Assembly: GCA_020636475.1 (NCBI GenBank)
Contig: JACJXU010000001.1
Span: forward strand, 720,089-784,088
Length of the DNA stretch: 64,000 bases
Direction of reading: 5' to 3'
Source of the DNA: Chitinophagales bacterium
Lineage (GTDB): Bacteria > Bacteroidota > Bacteroidia > Chitinophagales > UBA2359
Part shown: positions 1 through 8,240 of the stretch, in pieces
Numbering within the stretch: position 1 is the first letter of the stretch
Layout: each line of letters opens with the position of its first letter
Notes under the pieces: model-generated
Databases searched by the model: none
Seen by the model: the letters and a program-made list of their open reading frames with translations, nothing else
Told to the model about the DNA's origin: nothing
Translations under genes and position numbers: made by a program

Positions 1-1
1 T

Positions 2-373
2 TCGTATCATTGCAAAGACACCGATTCGCTTATTTATTCGCTTTTGCCCAAACTTTACACACCCGAAACCGAATGGACTTTGGGTAGCAGCATTATTCGC
101 AAAATGTCGCAGAAAAATATAACTTTTCAGGGCTTTAATCAAACCGTAAACAAAGTGTATGTGTCCGATTTGGCAAATAAAACTTCGGGCATTGGCGACT
201 ATTCTTTGGTAACAAAAGATTTTGGCGTTATTTGTCGTTGGAACGCCGATGGCGAGTTTTTTCAGCTTATTCGTATTGACATAGTGCGCAATGGGAAATT
301 GGAAAAAGAATTAGACATTCTACCATTGTTTGACAGTATCTATTCCTCAGGCATTTTTAACGCCTCCAACTAA
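2..373 (+). CDS. 3' end of an unrecognised protein
   Basis: The frame is open from the left edge to a TAA, so at least 123 C-terminal residues of a larger protein are present and the true start lies outside the window. A TTG at position 44 is in frame, but the coding sense continues upstream of it. The visible part is soluble, with alternating beta-type segments, no membrane helix and no motif I recognise. It ends tail to tail with the MBL-fold hydrolase gene, overlapping it by 4 bases. Codon use matches the neighbours, so it is likely real, but no function can be given. Confidence 0.7.
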   Translation, partial: SYHCKDTDSLIYSLLPKLYTPETEWTLGSSIIRKMSQKNITFQGFNQTVNKVYVSDLANKTSGIGDYSLVTKDFGVICRWNADGEFFQLIRIDIVRNGKLEKELDILPLFDSIYSSGIFNASN

Positions 374-1131
374 CATACAAGACTGAGTCCGTCATACGCT
401 AAGTGTATGTTGGGCGGCAATATGCTACTTACTTCCGCGTGCTTGCCCAACTGGTGGCTTATGTGCGTGAAATAAGTTTGCTCGGCATTTATTTTTTGTG
501 CCATTTCGATTGCTTCTCGTAAAGTAAAGTGGGAAATATGTGGCTCTTTTCGCAGTGCATTAAGTACCAATATTTTACTTCCTGCAATAATTTCTAAAGC
601 CCTATCGTCCATAAAATTGGCATCGGTAATGTAAGAAAAATCATTTATCCGAAAGCCCAGCACAGGCAACTGATAGTGCATTACTTCAAAAACTTGAATA
701 CACACATCGCCTAAGTTAAAATTTTGGTAAGCGGCTATGGTATGTTGTGTTATTTGCGGCAAACCCGGATAAGTATTATCAAAAATATACGAAAATCCTT
801 CGCGAATGGCGGCATGCACTCGCGCCGTAGCATACAGCGGAATATTTTTTTCGCAAATAAAATTGAAAGCCCGCACTTCGTCTATTCCGTTAATGTGGTC
901 GCGGTGTTCGTGGGTAATGAGTACATCGTCAATATCTTGTACCTCCGCGCGCAGCATTTGTTGCCGAAAGTCGGGTCCTATGTCTATTATAATATTTCTG
1001 CCTTTTGTTTCTACCAAAACGGCACTGCGCAAGCGTTTGTCACGCGGGTCGATGCTGCGGCATACAGCACAGTTGCACGCTACCATTGGCACGCCCAAAG
1101 AAGTACCCGTACCTAAGAATGTAATTTTCAC
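370..1131 (-). CDS. MBL-fold metallo-hydrolase, PhnP-like
   Basis: A 253-residue metallo-beta-lactamase-fold protein, probably a cytoplasmic phosphodiesterase. The beta-strand start FLGTGTSLGVP is followed by a cysteine cluster (C19, C21, C24) of the type that binds a structural zinc in PhnP, then the metal motif THEHRDH with H74, H76, D78 and H79. A further histidine motif (THISHQLGKH) lies near the C-terminus. PhnP cleaves cyclic ribose phosphates in phosphonate breakdown, but no phn genes are nearby, and many Bacteroidota carry this paralogue with unknown substrate. It starts 39 bases downstream of rlmN and has its own likely promoter. Family is secure; substrate is not. Confidence 0.88.
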   Translation of the reverse strand: MKITFLGTGTSLGVPMVACNCAVCRSIDPRDKRLRSAVLVETKGRNIIIDIGPDFRQQMLRAEVQDIDDVLITHEHRDHINGIDEVRAFNFICEKNIPLYATARVHAAIREGFSYIFDNTYPGLPQITQHTIAAYQNFNLGDVCIQVFEVMHYQLPVLGFRINDFSYITDANFMDDRALEIIAGSKILVLNALRKEPHISHFTLREAIEMAQKINAEQTYFTHISHQLGKHAEVSSILPPNIHLAYDGLSLVC

Positions 1132-1165
1132 GTATTAAAAATAAATTTGCGGAAACGAATCAAGG

Positions 1166-1173
1166 CAAAGTTA
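1166..1173 (-). promoter_or_regulatory. -7 box TAACTTTG for the MBL hydrolase gene
   Basis: On the minus strand TAACTTTG fits the Bacteroidota -7 consensus TAnnTTTG. A TTG lies 22 bases further upstream, which is within the usual spacing. It sits 34 bases before the start codon of the hydrolase and overlaps the last codons of rlmN. Confidence 0.5.
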
Positions 1174-2223
1174 ATTTTTATTGGCTAATTGTCCGCAAGC
1201 AGCATCAATATCTTTGCCGCGACTGCGCCGCAGCGTACAGGTAATGTTTTTGGCTTGCAAATACTGCTGAAAAGCAAATAGCGCATCTTCCTCCGATTTG
1301 TGCATACCCGTACCTTCTACAGTATTGTATTCAATTAAATTGACTTTGCAAGGAAAATTGCGACAAAAACGCACCAATTCTTTGGCATCTTGCAAACTAT
1401 CGTTAAAGTTTTTGAACATTATATACTCAAAATACAGTAAGCGTCCGTTTTTGTTTTGAAAATATTGCAGTGCTTCGCGCAGACTTTCCAAGTTGTTTTG
1501 CTCATTGATGGGCATTATTTCGCTGCGTTTGGCATCGTTGGCGGCATGTAGCGAAAGGGCAAGATTCACTTTCGGATTGTCGTCTGCCAGGCGGTAAATC
1601 ATTTTGGCAACGCCTGCCGTAGAAACGGTAATTCTTCGCGGCGACATTCCCAGCGCGTTAGGTTGCGTCAGTTTTTCAATTGCCAGCAATGTATTATTGT
1701 AATTGAGTAGCGGCTCGCCCATTCCCATAAATACAATATTATTCAGGTTTTTTTGAAAATGTTTTTGCGAAAGTTCGTTGAGGGAAATTACTTGGTCGAA
1801 AATTTCGGAAGCGGCTAAGTTGCGCATGCGTTTCATTTTGCCTGTAGCACAAAAAGAACAACTGAGGCTACAGCCCACTTGCGAAGATACGCAGGCGGTG
1901 GTGCGCTCGGCTGTAGGAATAATTACGCCTTCTACCATATAGTGGTCGTGCAAGGCAAAGCGGCACTTAATGGTTTCGTCTTCGCTTTTTTGCAACAGAT
2001 TTAGCTGAAGTGTTTGCAAGGTAAAATCTTCGCTGAGTTGTTGTCGCAGGTTTTGGGAGAGATTGGTCATTTGGGAAAAATCTTTGCTCCCTTTTTGCCA
2101 CAGCCACTGATAGAGTTGTTTGGCGCGAAAAGCAGGTTCGTTTTTAGATAAAAAATAATTTTGTAATTCTTCTTGCGTAAGTTGGCGAATATCCGGTTTT
2201 GCGGAAGTATTAGTTGGGTTCAT
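1171..2223 (-). CDS. rlmN: 23S rRNA (adenine2503-C2)-methyltransferase RlmN
   Basis: A 350-residue radical SAM enzyme that methylates C2 of A2503 in 23S rRNA, and of A37 in some tRNAs. The cluster motif CSLSCSFC gives C118, C122 and C125 as ligands of the 4Fe-4S centre. The C-terminal DIDAACGQL holds the cysteine that carries the methylene intermediate, and C111 is the likely partner cysteine. The length is normal for RlmN. Motifs such as FMGMGEPLLNY and the RRITVSTAG segment are typical. The ATG start is preceded by a -7 box. It is a stand-alone housekeeping gene in this context. Confidence 0.96.
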   Translation of the reverse strand: MNPTNTSAKPDIRQLTQEELQNYFLSKNEPAFRAKQLYQWLWQKGSKDFSQMTNLSQNLRQQLSEDFTLQTLQLNLLQKSEDETIKCRFALHDHYMVEGVIIPTAERTTACVSSQVGCSLSCSFCATGKMKRMRNLAASEIFDQVISLNELSQKHFQKNLNNIVFMGMGEPLLNYNNTLLAIEKLTQPNALGMSPRRITVSTAGVAKMIYRLADDNPKVNLALSLHAANDAKRSEIMPINEQNNLESLREALQYFQNKNGRLLYFEYIMFKNFNDSLQDAKELVRFCRNFPCKVNLIEYNTVEGTGMHKSEEDALFAFQQYLQAKNITCTLRRSRGKDIDAACGQLANKN

Positions 2224-2240
2224 GTTGATAATTTCTGGGG

Positions 2241-2248
2241 CAAAATTA
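2241..2248 (-). promoter_or_regulatory. -7 box TAATTTTG for rlmN
   Basis: On the minus strand TAATTTTG matches TAnnTTTG and lies 17 bases before the rlmN ATG. No TTG is found at the expected -33 distance, so only half of the promoter is supported. Confidence 0.4.
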
Positions 2249-2292
2249 CCATAATTTTTGCGAAATATGCGTTTTTGAAAATACGAAGGCTC

Positions 2293-3426
2293 CTACGCAG
2301 AAGGAACAGCTACGGACTTGTAGGGCAAGCAAAACACAAATTCCGAACCTTTGTTGGGCTGGCTGTTGGCGTGAATGCTACCTCCTTGCAGTTCTACCAA
2401 TTGTTTTACAATGCTGAGACCTATTCCGTAGCCGGATTGCGCGCCGGAAAGGTTTTGGAGTTGCTTAAATGTTTCAAAAATAGACTGTAAGTTTTCGGCG
2501 GGAATACCCATTCCTGTATCTTTTACCGAAAATTCCAAATAACATTTGTCGGCGGTATTTTTCTGCACTTGGGCATTGAGCATTATTTTTCCTTTGGAAG
2601 TAAATTTTAGCGCATTGTCGATAAGATTGTACAATATTTGCGATAAACGCATAGGGTCGCCGTTTACGTTTTCGGGGAGTTGTGGGTCGGTGTGAAGTTC
2701 TATGGGTATGTTTTTTTGCTGCGACTTGAAGGCGAAGGATGTAAGCAGCGAGTCCAATACTGTTTTGGGGCTAAAGTATTGGTCGTTAAATTTGAAATGA
2801 GATAATTGATTGCGGCTAAGTTGCAGCAGGTCGTTGAGCATATTGTCGAGTCCGCGCGTGGCATCGGCAAGTGTTTTTAGGTACTGTTTGCCTTTGGCAT
2901 CGTGTACAAAATGTTGCAACAAAAAAGTATTGCCGATGATTTCTGTGAGCGGGAGTTTGATGTCGTGGGCGATTTGGGCAAAAAACTGCTGATGAATTTC
3001 CATTTGTTTGCGCAGTTGGTCCAACTCTGAAAGAGAATTTCCCGACGACGAAGCAGCAGTTTTATCGTTTATAGTATAAGCCGGATTTTGTTTGTCTTTT
3101 TCCAAATAAAAATACCAGTTTGTGCTTGTTTTTTGTACATATACATTCAACTGGTACGTCTCATTATTGAATTGAAAACTCTGTTTCGGAAATTTTTTGG
3201 TAATTCCATCGGAAATATGCTGCATTTCTTTTACCAAGTTTTTGAGCAAGGGAATGTACTCAAAAATACTTTTTTCGCGATAATTTTCCGTAGAAAACAA
3301 GGTGTCGCAACTTTCTACAATAAAACCATTGAGGCTGCAAATGAGTACTTGCAACTTTGGGGCAATAAACTGTAGTTTTATGTTATCTATTGGTGTGGTC
3401 TTCAAATTTTTAGCGTTTTTATCCAA
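2293..3426 (-). CDS. soluble sensor histidine kinase
   Basis: A 377-residue protein without membrane segments. Residues 1-125 look like a divergent PAS-type sensor domain. Residues 138-210 form the HisKA dimerisation domain with the H-box FAQIAHDIKLPL (H154). Residues 250-370 form the HATPase domain, with the N-box LIDNALKF (N271), G1 DTGMGIP (303-309) and G2 GYGIGLSIV (332-340). It should phosphorylate a response regulator, but none is adjacent. The sigma-54-type regulator at 6338-7708, also on the minus strand, is the nearest candidate partner; that pairing is a guess. Confidence 0.9.
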   Translation of the reverse strand: MDKNAKNLKTTPIDNIKLQFIAPKLQVLICSLNGFIVESCDTLFSTENYREKSIFEYIPLLKNLVKEMQHISDGITKKFPKQSFQFNNETYQLNVYVQKTSTNWYFYLEKDKQNPAYTINDKTAASSSGNSLSELDQLRKQMEIHQQFFAQIAHDIKLPLTEIIGNTFLLQHFVHDAKGKQYLKTLADATRGLDNMLNDLLQLSRNQLSHFKFNDQYFSPKTVLDSLLTSFAFKSQQKNIPIELHTDPQLPENVNGDPMRLSQILYNLIDNALKFTSKGKIMLNAQVQKNTADKCYLEFSVKDTGMGIPAENLQSIFETFKQLQNLSGAQSGYGIGLSIVKQLVELQGGSIHANSQPNKGSEFVFCLPYKSVAVPSA

Positions 3427-3486
3427 AAATTAAGGTGAAGATTAAAAAGGTAAGTTAGGCAAATTTTTATAAAAATGAACTATTTT

Positions 3487-4023
3487 CTAAAAGTTGTTTT
3501 TCCACATCATCGATTCTACGGGTTTTAAGGAGCGTTCGGTGTATTTGGCGTTTGGTTTGTGTTTGTACAAGTTCTCCACTTCGCCGGATATTTCAAAATA
3601 AATAAGTTGCCCGATGGGCATTCCGGCATAAATACGGACAGGCTGCACGCAAGAAATTTCGAGTGTCCAAGTATTACAAAAACCTACATCGCCTTTGCCT
3701 GCCGTAGCATGAATATCAATGCCCAAACGCCCTACGCTGGATTTTCCTTCCAAAAAGGGCACGTGTTTGTGGGTTTCGGTATATTCTTCGGTTACGCCCA
3801 AATATATGGTGTTTGGTTGAATAACGTAGCCTTCTACGGGAATGATAATTTCGTCCACTATATTGTGTTGCCTTGCATCTAATTCTCGGTTTTTGTACAC
3901 CGCCAAGTAGCGACCCAAGTGTACATCGTAGGAGTTGCTGCCCAAGTTTTGTCGGTCAAAAGGTTCAATAAGAATACTACCATGGGCAATTTCTTCTAAT
4001 ATTTTTAAGTCGGATAATATCAT
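3487..4023 (-). CDS. dcd: dCTP deaminase
   Basis: Deaminates dCTP to dUTP, feeding dTMP synthesis. The frame begins further upstream at 4068, but the conserved N-terminus MILSDLKILEEI starts at the ATG at 4023, so I place the start there (178 residues, normal for Bacteroidota). Family motifs include FDRQNLGSNSYDVHLG, the active-site segment EGKSSVGRLGI with its conserved Arg and Ser, and HATAGKGDVGFCNTWTLE, which holds the catalytic Glu region. With this start there is a 23-base gap to the upstream WD40 gene; with the longer one they would overlap. The two may be co-transcribed. Confidence 0.94.
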   Translation of the reverse strand: MILSDLKILEEIAHGSILIEPFDRQNLGSNSYDVHLGRYLAVYKNRELDARQHNIVDEIIIPVEGYVIQPNTIYLGVTEEYTETHKHVPFLEGKSSVGRLGIDIHATAGKGDVGFCNTWTLEISCVQPVRIYAGMPIGQLIYFEISGEVENLYKHKPNAKYTERSLKPVESMMWKNNF

Positions 4024-4046
4024 TTGCTGTAAAATTCTTTTCAAAA

Positions 4047-4973
4047 TTAGTGAAATAATACGTTCCAAGCAATAATATTTCCATCATCTCCGGCACTGAG
4101 GAGTATGCGCTTCGAAGGAATCCACCACAAAGTATTCACAGAATAACGGTGCATTGAGGCATTTTTTTCGGAATTTAGCACTTTTTCGAGTTGGTAGGTT
4201 TCGTTTTGCCAGAGTTTGATACTTTTATCGCGCGAAGCCGTAGCAAAATACGGTAGCGGTGCCAAAGAAACAATCCGATTGATAGTGAAATGATGTGCCG
4301 GAATGCGGTGCGACAATTCGTAGGAGTGGTCCATATTTTTTTTCCAAATGGATAAATATGCGTCTTTCCCGCCACTGAGAATTACTTGTTCGTGCGGCAA
4401 AAAACAGACATCAAAGACCGAGTCATTGTGTCCTTGCGCCAATTTTTGCACCAAGGAATTGTTGTGCCAATTAAGGAGGTAAATTTGCGAATCGCTGCAA
4501 GCAAAAGCGAGCATGTTTTCCGAAGCAAGCCAAACGCTTCTGCGCAAGGCTTTGTCGGAAACTTTTATTTGAAACTCTTTTTGGAGCGTGTTTTTGTCGA
4601 ATACATAAAAAGTGCCGTTTTTGCAGCACAAACCTATTTTGTTGCCTATTTCGGTGCTGTGATAAATGGTTCCGGGCAGTGTTATTATGTCGTGGGCGAG
4701 TTGTTTTTGCAGCAGGTCTATTTTGTACATACCGCCGTTCATTCCGCCGGCGAGCAAAAATTGTTCTTGTTCATAAAGGCTAAGGGAAAAAATTTGTTCG
4801 GGAAGGCGCGCAATCAATTTTCCCATATTTCCTTGTGCAAAGTCCCACTGCACAATATTGCCATTGCCATCTGCCGACCAAAATATGTCGGGATTTAAAG
4901 CAGAACCCACCAAACTATAAACCGCCGCCTTATGACCATTGAATATTCCTTGTTGATGTATTTCGAGGGGCAT
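4047..4973 (-). CDS. WD40 repeat protein
   Basis: A 308-residue beta-propeller protein without signal peptide. Repeats end in variants of the W-D pair: IFWSADGNGNIVQWD (near residue 40), LSGGKDAYLSIWK (near 210), FATASRDKSIKLWQ (near 250) and LSAGDDGNIIAWN (near 300), with weaker blades between. The GH dipeptide appears in FNGHKAAVYSL and QGHNDSVFDV. About six or seven blades fit the length, so this may be a complete single propeller. Such proteins are cytoplasmic scaffolds; no enzymatic residues are evident. It lies directly upstream of dcd and downstream of a strong terminator. Confidence 0.88.
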   Translation of the reverse strand: MPLEIHQQGIFNGHKAAVYSLVGSALNPDIFWSADGNGNIVQWDFAQGNMGKLIARLPEQIFSLSLYEQEQFLLAGGMNGGMYKIDLLQKQLAHDIITLPGTIYHSTEIGNKIGLCCKNGTFYVFDKNTLQKEFQIKVSDKALRRSVWLASENMLAFACSDSQIYLLNWHNNSLVQKLAQGHNDSVFDVCFLPHEQVILSGGKDAYLSIWKKNMDHSYELSHRIPAHHFTINRIVSLAPLPYFATASRDKSIKLWQNETYQLEKVLNSEKNASMHRYSVNTLWWIPSKRILLSAGDDGNIIAWNVLFH

Positions 4974-4993
4974 TTTTTTTTATACAAAAAAAA

Positions 4994-5031
4994 CAAAAAG
5001 CCATCGAATTTGCAAATTCGATGGCTTTTTG
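4994..5031 (-). terminator. perfect 38-bp palindromic terminator
   Basis: Two 19-base arms are exact reverse complements with no spacer (left arm begins CAAAAAGCCATCG, right arm ends CGATGGCTTTTTG). On the minus strand the arm ends in TTTTTG and is followed by eight more T, so it should end the transcript of the TIR gene before the WD40 gene. A-runs at the left also give a T-rich tail when read the other way, so it could work in both directions. Confidence 0.85.
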
Positions 5032-5094
5032 TTGGTTTAGATATTAGTATTGATAAGGTATTTGGCGAATGTTGGTTCAGTATTTAACAACAAT

Positions 5095-5877
5095 TTATTG
5101 GTTATTCAATATTCTCTTTGTTTGTCTGACTAAATTTACCAATAGTTCTTCTTTCTCTGTATCGTCCATTTTTATTAATGGTCTTGTTGGTGGATTCATA
5201 GCCTGAAACTGATTTAATTCGCTAAATTCTTCAAATAAGCAAGGTTTCAGTATTACAATTAGAATCGCCGCTCCATTTCTTTCTGCTGCCTCTAACAAAG
5301 GTGGTAATTCATCAGTTGCAATAAAATCCGAACCTAAAAAATCTGTGCTTACTAGCAGAATTGCAACTTTTGTTTCATTTATAGCTTTTCTAATTTCCTC
5401 CTTCCATTTTTGACTTGGTTGAATCTTTGTATCATCCCAATAATCTATTTGTTTTAAAAATGGCTTAAAATGTCTTTGGATGTCAATTAAAAACTCTTTG
5501 TCTTTATGGCTATAACTAACAAAAATCTTTTCTCTTACTTGAGCTGGATTAGTTTTAAAATTTTGGTGTACGACAATTGGTAATATCCCAATTTCCTGTC
5601 TAATATAAAATAATAATTTTTCAGCATTCTTTTCATATGTACAATCTGAATCAATTTGACCATTGTGTTGAGTTTCTCTATGTTCAATTAATTCGGTTTT
5701 AATACAATTTTGGATTTCATCAAGAAAAATAGATTTAAATTCATCAGAATAAAAATCGTAAAGTCGTGATTTTAGTTTATGAAATTGCTTAATAGTTTCT
5801 TCTGCAAAAATATCAATTTTAACATGTTTATTATAAAACTGTTTCGCCTCGTCTCTAATGATTTTTTCGTCTTGCAT
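5095..5877 (-). CDS. TIR-domain protein
   Basis: A 260-residue soluble protein. The C-terminal half (about 117-235) is a TIR domain: KIFVSYSHKDKEFL opens it, WDDTKIQPSQKW matches the BB-loop region, and VAILLVSTDFLGSDFIATDEL carries the aC-type segment in which E190 aligns with the catalytic Glu of NADase TIRs. The N-terminal 116 residues are helical and unrecognised. Bacterial TIR proteins often cleave NAD+ in anti-phage defence, but others are scaffolds or host-directed factors. No Thoeris, CBASS or Argonaute partner is adjacent. It has its own terminator downstream and is more AT-rich than the genes around it, which hints at acquisition. Confidence 0.87.
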   Translation of the reverse strand: MQDEKIIRDEAKQFYNKHVKIDIFAEETIKQFHKLKSRLYDFYSDEFKSIFLDEIQNCIKTELIEHRETQHNGQIDSDCTYEKNAEKLLFYIRQEIGILPIVVHQNFKTNPAQVREKIFVSYSHKDKEFLIDIQRHFKPFLKQIDYWDDTKIQPSQKWKEEIRKAINETKVAILLVSTDFLGSDFIATDELPPLLEAAERNGAAILIVILKPCLFEEFSELNQFQAMNPPTRPLIKMDDTEKEELLVNLVRQTKRILNNQ

Positions 5878-5921
5878 AATGTTTTGGAAGAACTTACAGC
5901 TAAACTAAAATACCCAAAACC

Positions 5922-6311
5922 CTACTTCTTCAACAAATCCCGAATTTCCGTAAGCAACACTTCGCTTGCGGGTGGTGGAGCCGGAGCAGTTTCTTCTTTC
6001 TTTTTCATGTTGTTGTAGGCGCGTACCACCAAGAAGATAACAAAAGCAACAATGAAAAACTCAATGAGTGTGTTGATGAAGGCTCCATAATTAATAGAAA
6101 CCGCAGGAATGTCGCCCTGTGCTTCTTTCAATACGTACTTCATGTTTTTAAAATCAACGCCACCAAGCATCATACCTATTGGCGGCATAATTATATCCTG
6201 CACTAAGGAGTTAATAATTTTGCCGAAGGCGGCACCAATAACTACACCAACGGCAAGGTCTAAGACGTTTCCGCGGTTAATAAAATCTTTGTATTCTTGA
6301 ATAAGTCCCAT
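5922..6311 (-). CDS. mscL: large-conductance mechanosensitive channel MscL
   Basis: A 129-residue inner-membrane channel that opens under high membrane tension to release osmolytes after hypo-osmotic shock. The N-terminal helix and TM1 (about 15-43) have the family hallmark [18 protein letters not shown]. The periplasmic loop contains [13 protein letters not shown]2 spans about 73-98, and a charged C-terminal helix follows a Pro-rich linker. The length is typical of the family. It is read after the response regulator gene on the same strand, 26 bases downstream, so the two may share a transcript. Confidence 0.96.
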   Translation of the reverse strand: MGLIQEYKDFINRGNVLDLAVGVVIGAAFGKIINSLVQDIIMPPIGMMLGGVDFKNMKYVLKEAQGDIPAVSINYGAFINTLIEFFIVAFVIFLVVRAYNNMKKKEETAPAPPPASEVLLTEIRDLLKK

Positions 6312-6337
6312 AAAAATAAGGTTTAGAAATAATTTTT

Positions 6338-7708
6338 TTATCGTTTTAAATTAAACTTGTCAATTTTGTTGTATAAATGGCTACGCTGAATTTCTATTTC
6401 TTCGGCAGTTTTGGAAACATTCCAGTTATTTTTTTGCAGCTTAAACTCTAAATATACCTTTTCCGCATAATCTTTGTAGTCGGAAAAATTAGGAAAACTG
6501 TCAAAATCCACACTTTCGCCACCTATGTTGGAGGAAGTACTGCCGGATAAGTTGGGAGAAACATAGCTTCGAACTTCTTTGTCGGTAATACTTTTATCGC
6601 TCAAAATAACCAAACGCTCAATCACATTGTGCAACTCGCGCACATTGCCCGACCAGTGTAGTTCTTGCAACAAAGTGAGTGCCTCGGGCGTAATGGCTTT
6701 GGGTTTCATGTTGTAATCGGCGCAAATTTCTGCCGTAAACATTTCTGCCAGCAAGGGTATGTCTTCTTTGCGCTCGTCTAAAGAAGGGACGTGTACGAGC
6801 AGTACCGCCAAACGGTGGTAAAGGTCTTCGCGGAATTTCTTTTCGGCTATTTGCTCCAGCAAGTTTTTGTTGGTGGCGGCTACAATACGCACGTTCACCG
6901 GAATTTCGCGGTCGCCACCTACACGGGTAATTTTGTTTTCTTGAAGCGCACGCAACACTTTTGCTTGTGCCGAAAGACTCATATCGCCTACTTCGTCTAA
7001 GAAAAGCGTACCGCCATTGGCGAGTTCAAATTTTCCGATACGTTGTTTTACGGCAGAGGTAAAGGCACCTTTTTCGTGACCAAAAAGTTCACTTTCTATC
7101 AACTCCGAAGGAATAGCGGCACAGTTTACTTCTATCATCGGACCTTCGGAGCGATTGCTTTTTTCGTGCAACCAGCGCGCTACCAACTCCTTGCCCGTTC
7201 CGTTAGAGCCCGTTATCAGCACACGCGCATCGGTAGGTGCTACGCGGTCGATGGTTTCTTTTATTTTTTTAATTACTTTAGATGCGCCAATAATTTCGCG
7301 TGTTTTATTGATGCGTCTTTTTAGATTTTTGCTTTCGCTAATAAGGCTGGAGCGGTCGAGTGCGTTTCTTACGGTAATCAACAATCGGTTGAGGTCGGGC
7401 GGCTTGGCGATATAGTCAAAAGCACCGTTTCGCACTGCTTCTACCGCAGTTTCCATCGTTCCGTGACCGGAAATAATAATAATAGGCAATTCCGGATTGA
7501 ACTCAAGTGCCTGCGCCAAGACCTCTAAGCCGTCTAATTTGGGCATTTTAATGTCCAAAAAAACGAGGTCGTATTTGTTAATTTTTATTTGATTGAGTCC
7601 ATCTACACCGTCTTCGGCTTCTTCAACTGTATAGCCTTCGTATTCTAATATTTCTCTTAGGGTGCGCCGAATATTTTTTTCATCATCAACAATAAGAATC
7701 TTTGCCAT
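6338..7708 (-). CDS. sigma-54-dependent response regulator, NtrC family
   Basis: A 456-residue activator with three domains. The receiver (1-120) has D8/D9, the phosphorylated D52 in FLDIKMP, and AKPP with the conserved Lys. The AAA+ domain (about 140-375) has Walker A GSNGTGKE, the loop GAFTSA, Walker [12 protein letters not shown] and the arginine-finger region. The C-terminus is a Fis-type helix-turn-helix ([17 protein letters not shown]). It should drive RNA polymerase carrying sigma-54. The sigma-54 contact loop is GAFTSA instead of canonical GAFTGA. No kinase is adjacent; mscL is 26 bases downstream. Confidence 0.93.
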   Translation of the reverse strand: MAKILIVDDEKNIRRTLREILEYEGYTVEEAEDGVDGLNQIKINKYDLVFLDIKMPKLDGLEVLAQALEFNPELPIIIISGHGTMETAVEAVRNGAFDYIAKPPDLNRLLITVRNALDRSSLISESKNLKRRINKTREIIGASKVIKKIKETIDRVAPTDARVLITGSNGTGKELVARWLHEKSNRSEGPMIEVNCAAIPSELIESELFGHEKGAFTSAVKQRIGKFELANGGTLFLDEVGDMSLSAQAKVLRALQENKITRVGGDREIPVNVRIVAATNKNLLEQIAEKKFREDLYHRLAVLLVHVPSLDERKEDIPLLAEMFTAEICADYNMKPKAITPEALTLLQELHWSGNVRELHNVIERLVILSDKSITDKEVRSYVSPNLSGSTSSNIGGESVDFDSFPNFSDYKDYAEKVYLEFKLQKNNWNVSKTAEEIEIQRSHLYNKIDKFNLKR

Positions 7709-7788
7709 AAATTTTTTTGAGGCGTTTTGCTTTAATTTTTATTTAAAAGACTTTTTTCGATATTATTTGTCACAATATTTTAGAAAAG

Positions 7789-8166
7789 TGCAAAGTTTAT
7801 ATAAGCCGGGTTCTGTGTGTTTTCATTCAAAAACAGCTTGTCATTTATCTGGTACTTTTTTCACAAAAAGCATCTATCAATCTACCCATTTCGGCAATTT
7901 CTTTTTGGAGGGCTGCCATATATCTTTTCAGAAGCCGAAATATATTTGATTTTTCAACCCACAAGGTTTACCCCAATAAGCAATTACTTGGTTATTGTAC
8001 ACGAAGTATTTTCACTTACGATAGAAAACCTATCATACTAATTCTCTGCGGCACTGGCTGTTATCTTTTTGCAAAGATACCCTCCCGTTAGGAGGTGTGG
8101 TGCCCAGCGTTGCCCGGACTTTCCTCCGAAATAATTAAATTTCGGCGACAAGCATAAACTTTGCAC
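7789..8166 (-). ncRNA. rnpB: RNase P RNA
   Basis: The catalytic RNA of RNase P, which matures tRNA 5' ends. On the minus strand the 5' part contains the universal GAGGAAAGTCCGGGC followed by AACGCTGGGC, and the 3' part contains ACAGAACCCGGCTTAT. The ends GTGCAAAGTTTAT and ATAAACTTTGCAC pair to form the P1 helix, which fixes the limits to within a few bases (about 378 nt). The ACAGTGCC-like CCAGTGCCGCAGAGA block between is also as expected for a type A RNA. No protein gene should be called here; open frames on the plus strand through this span are spurious. Confidence 0.95.
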
Positions 8167-8170
8167 CTTG

Positions 8171-8178
8171 CAAAAGTA
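8171..8178 (-). promoter_or_regulatory. -7 box TACTTTTG for rnpB
   Basis: On the minus strand TACTTTTG matches TAnnTTTG and ends about 4 bases before the predicted 5' end of the RNase P RNA, the correct place for a -7 element. A -33 element is not evident. Confidence 0.55.
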
Positions 8179-8198
8179 GAAATTTTAACTAAAAATTA

Positions 8199-8206
8199 TA
8201 CTTTTG
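8199..8206 (+). promoter_or_regulatory. -7 box TACTTTTG for the DUF4920 gene
   Basis: TACTTTTG matches TAnnTTTG, 34 bases before the ATG at 8241. It is arranged back to back with the identical box of rnpB on the other strand, about 20 bases away. The nearest TTG upstream is at a spacing longer than usual. Confidence 0.4.
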
Positions 8207-8240
8207 TACAAATTATTTGTTACATAAATAAAAATAAAAT

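Noticed and set aside
4024..4068. Longer dcd start at 4068
   Set aside because: It adds 15 residues not found in dCTP deaminases and overlaps the WD40 gene; the conserved start is the ATG at 4023.
5095..6311. TIR gene as part of a Thoeris, CBASS or short-Argonaute system
   Set aside because: The adjacent genes are mscL and a WD40 protein in ordinary housekeeping order; no ThsA, cyclase or Argonaute is present.
7662..8041. Open frames on the plus strand over 7662-7949 and 7817-8041
   Set aside because: They lie over the rnpB RNA and the start of the response regulator; the RNA motifs explain the sequence, and the frames have no coding character.
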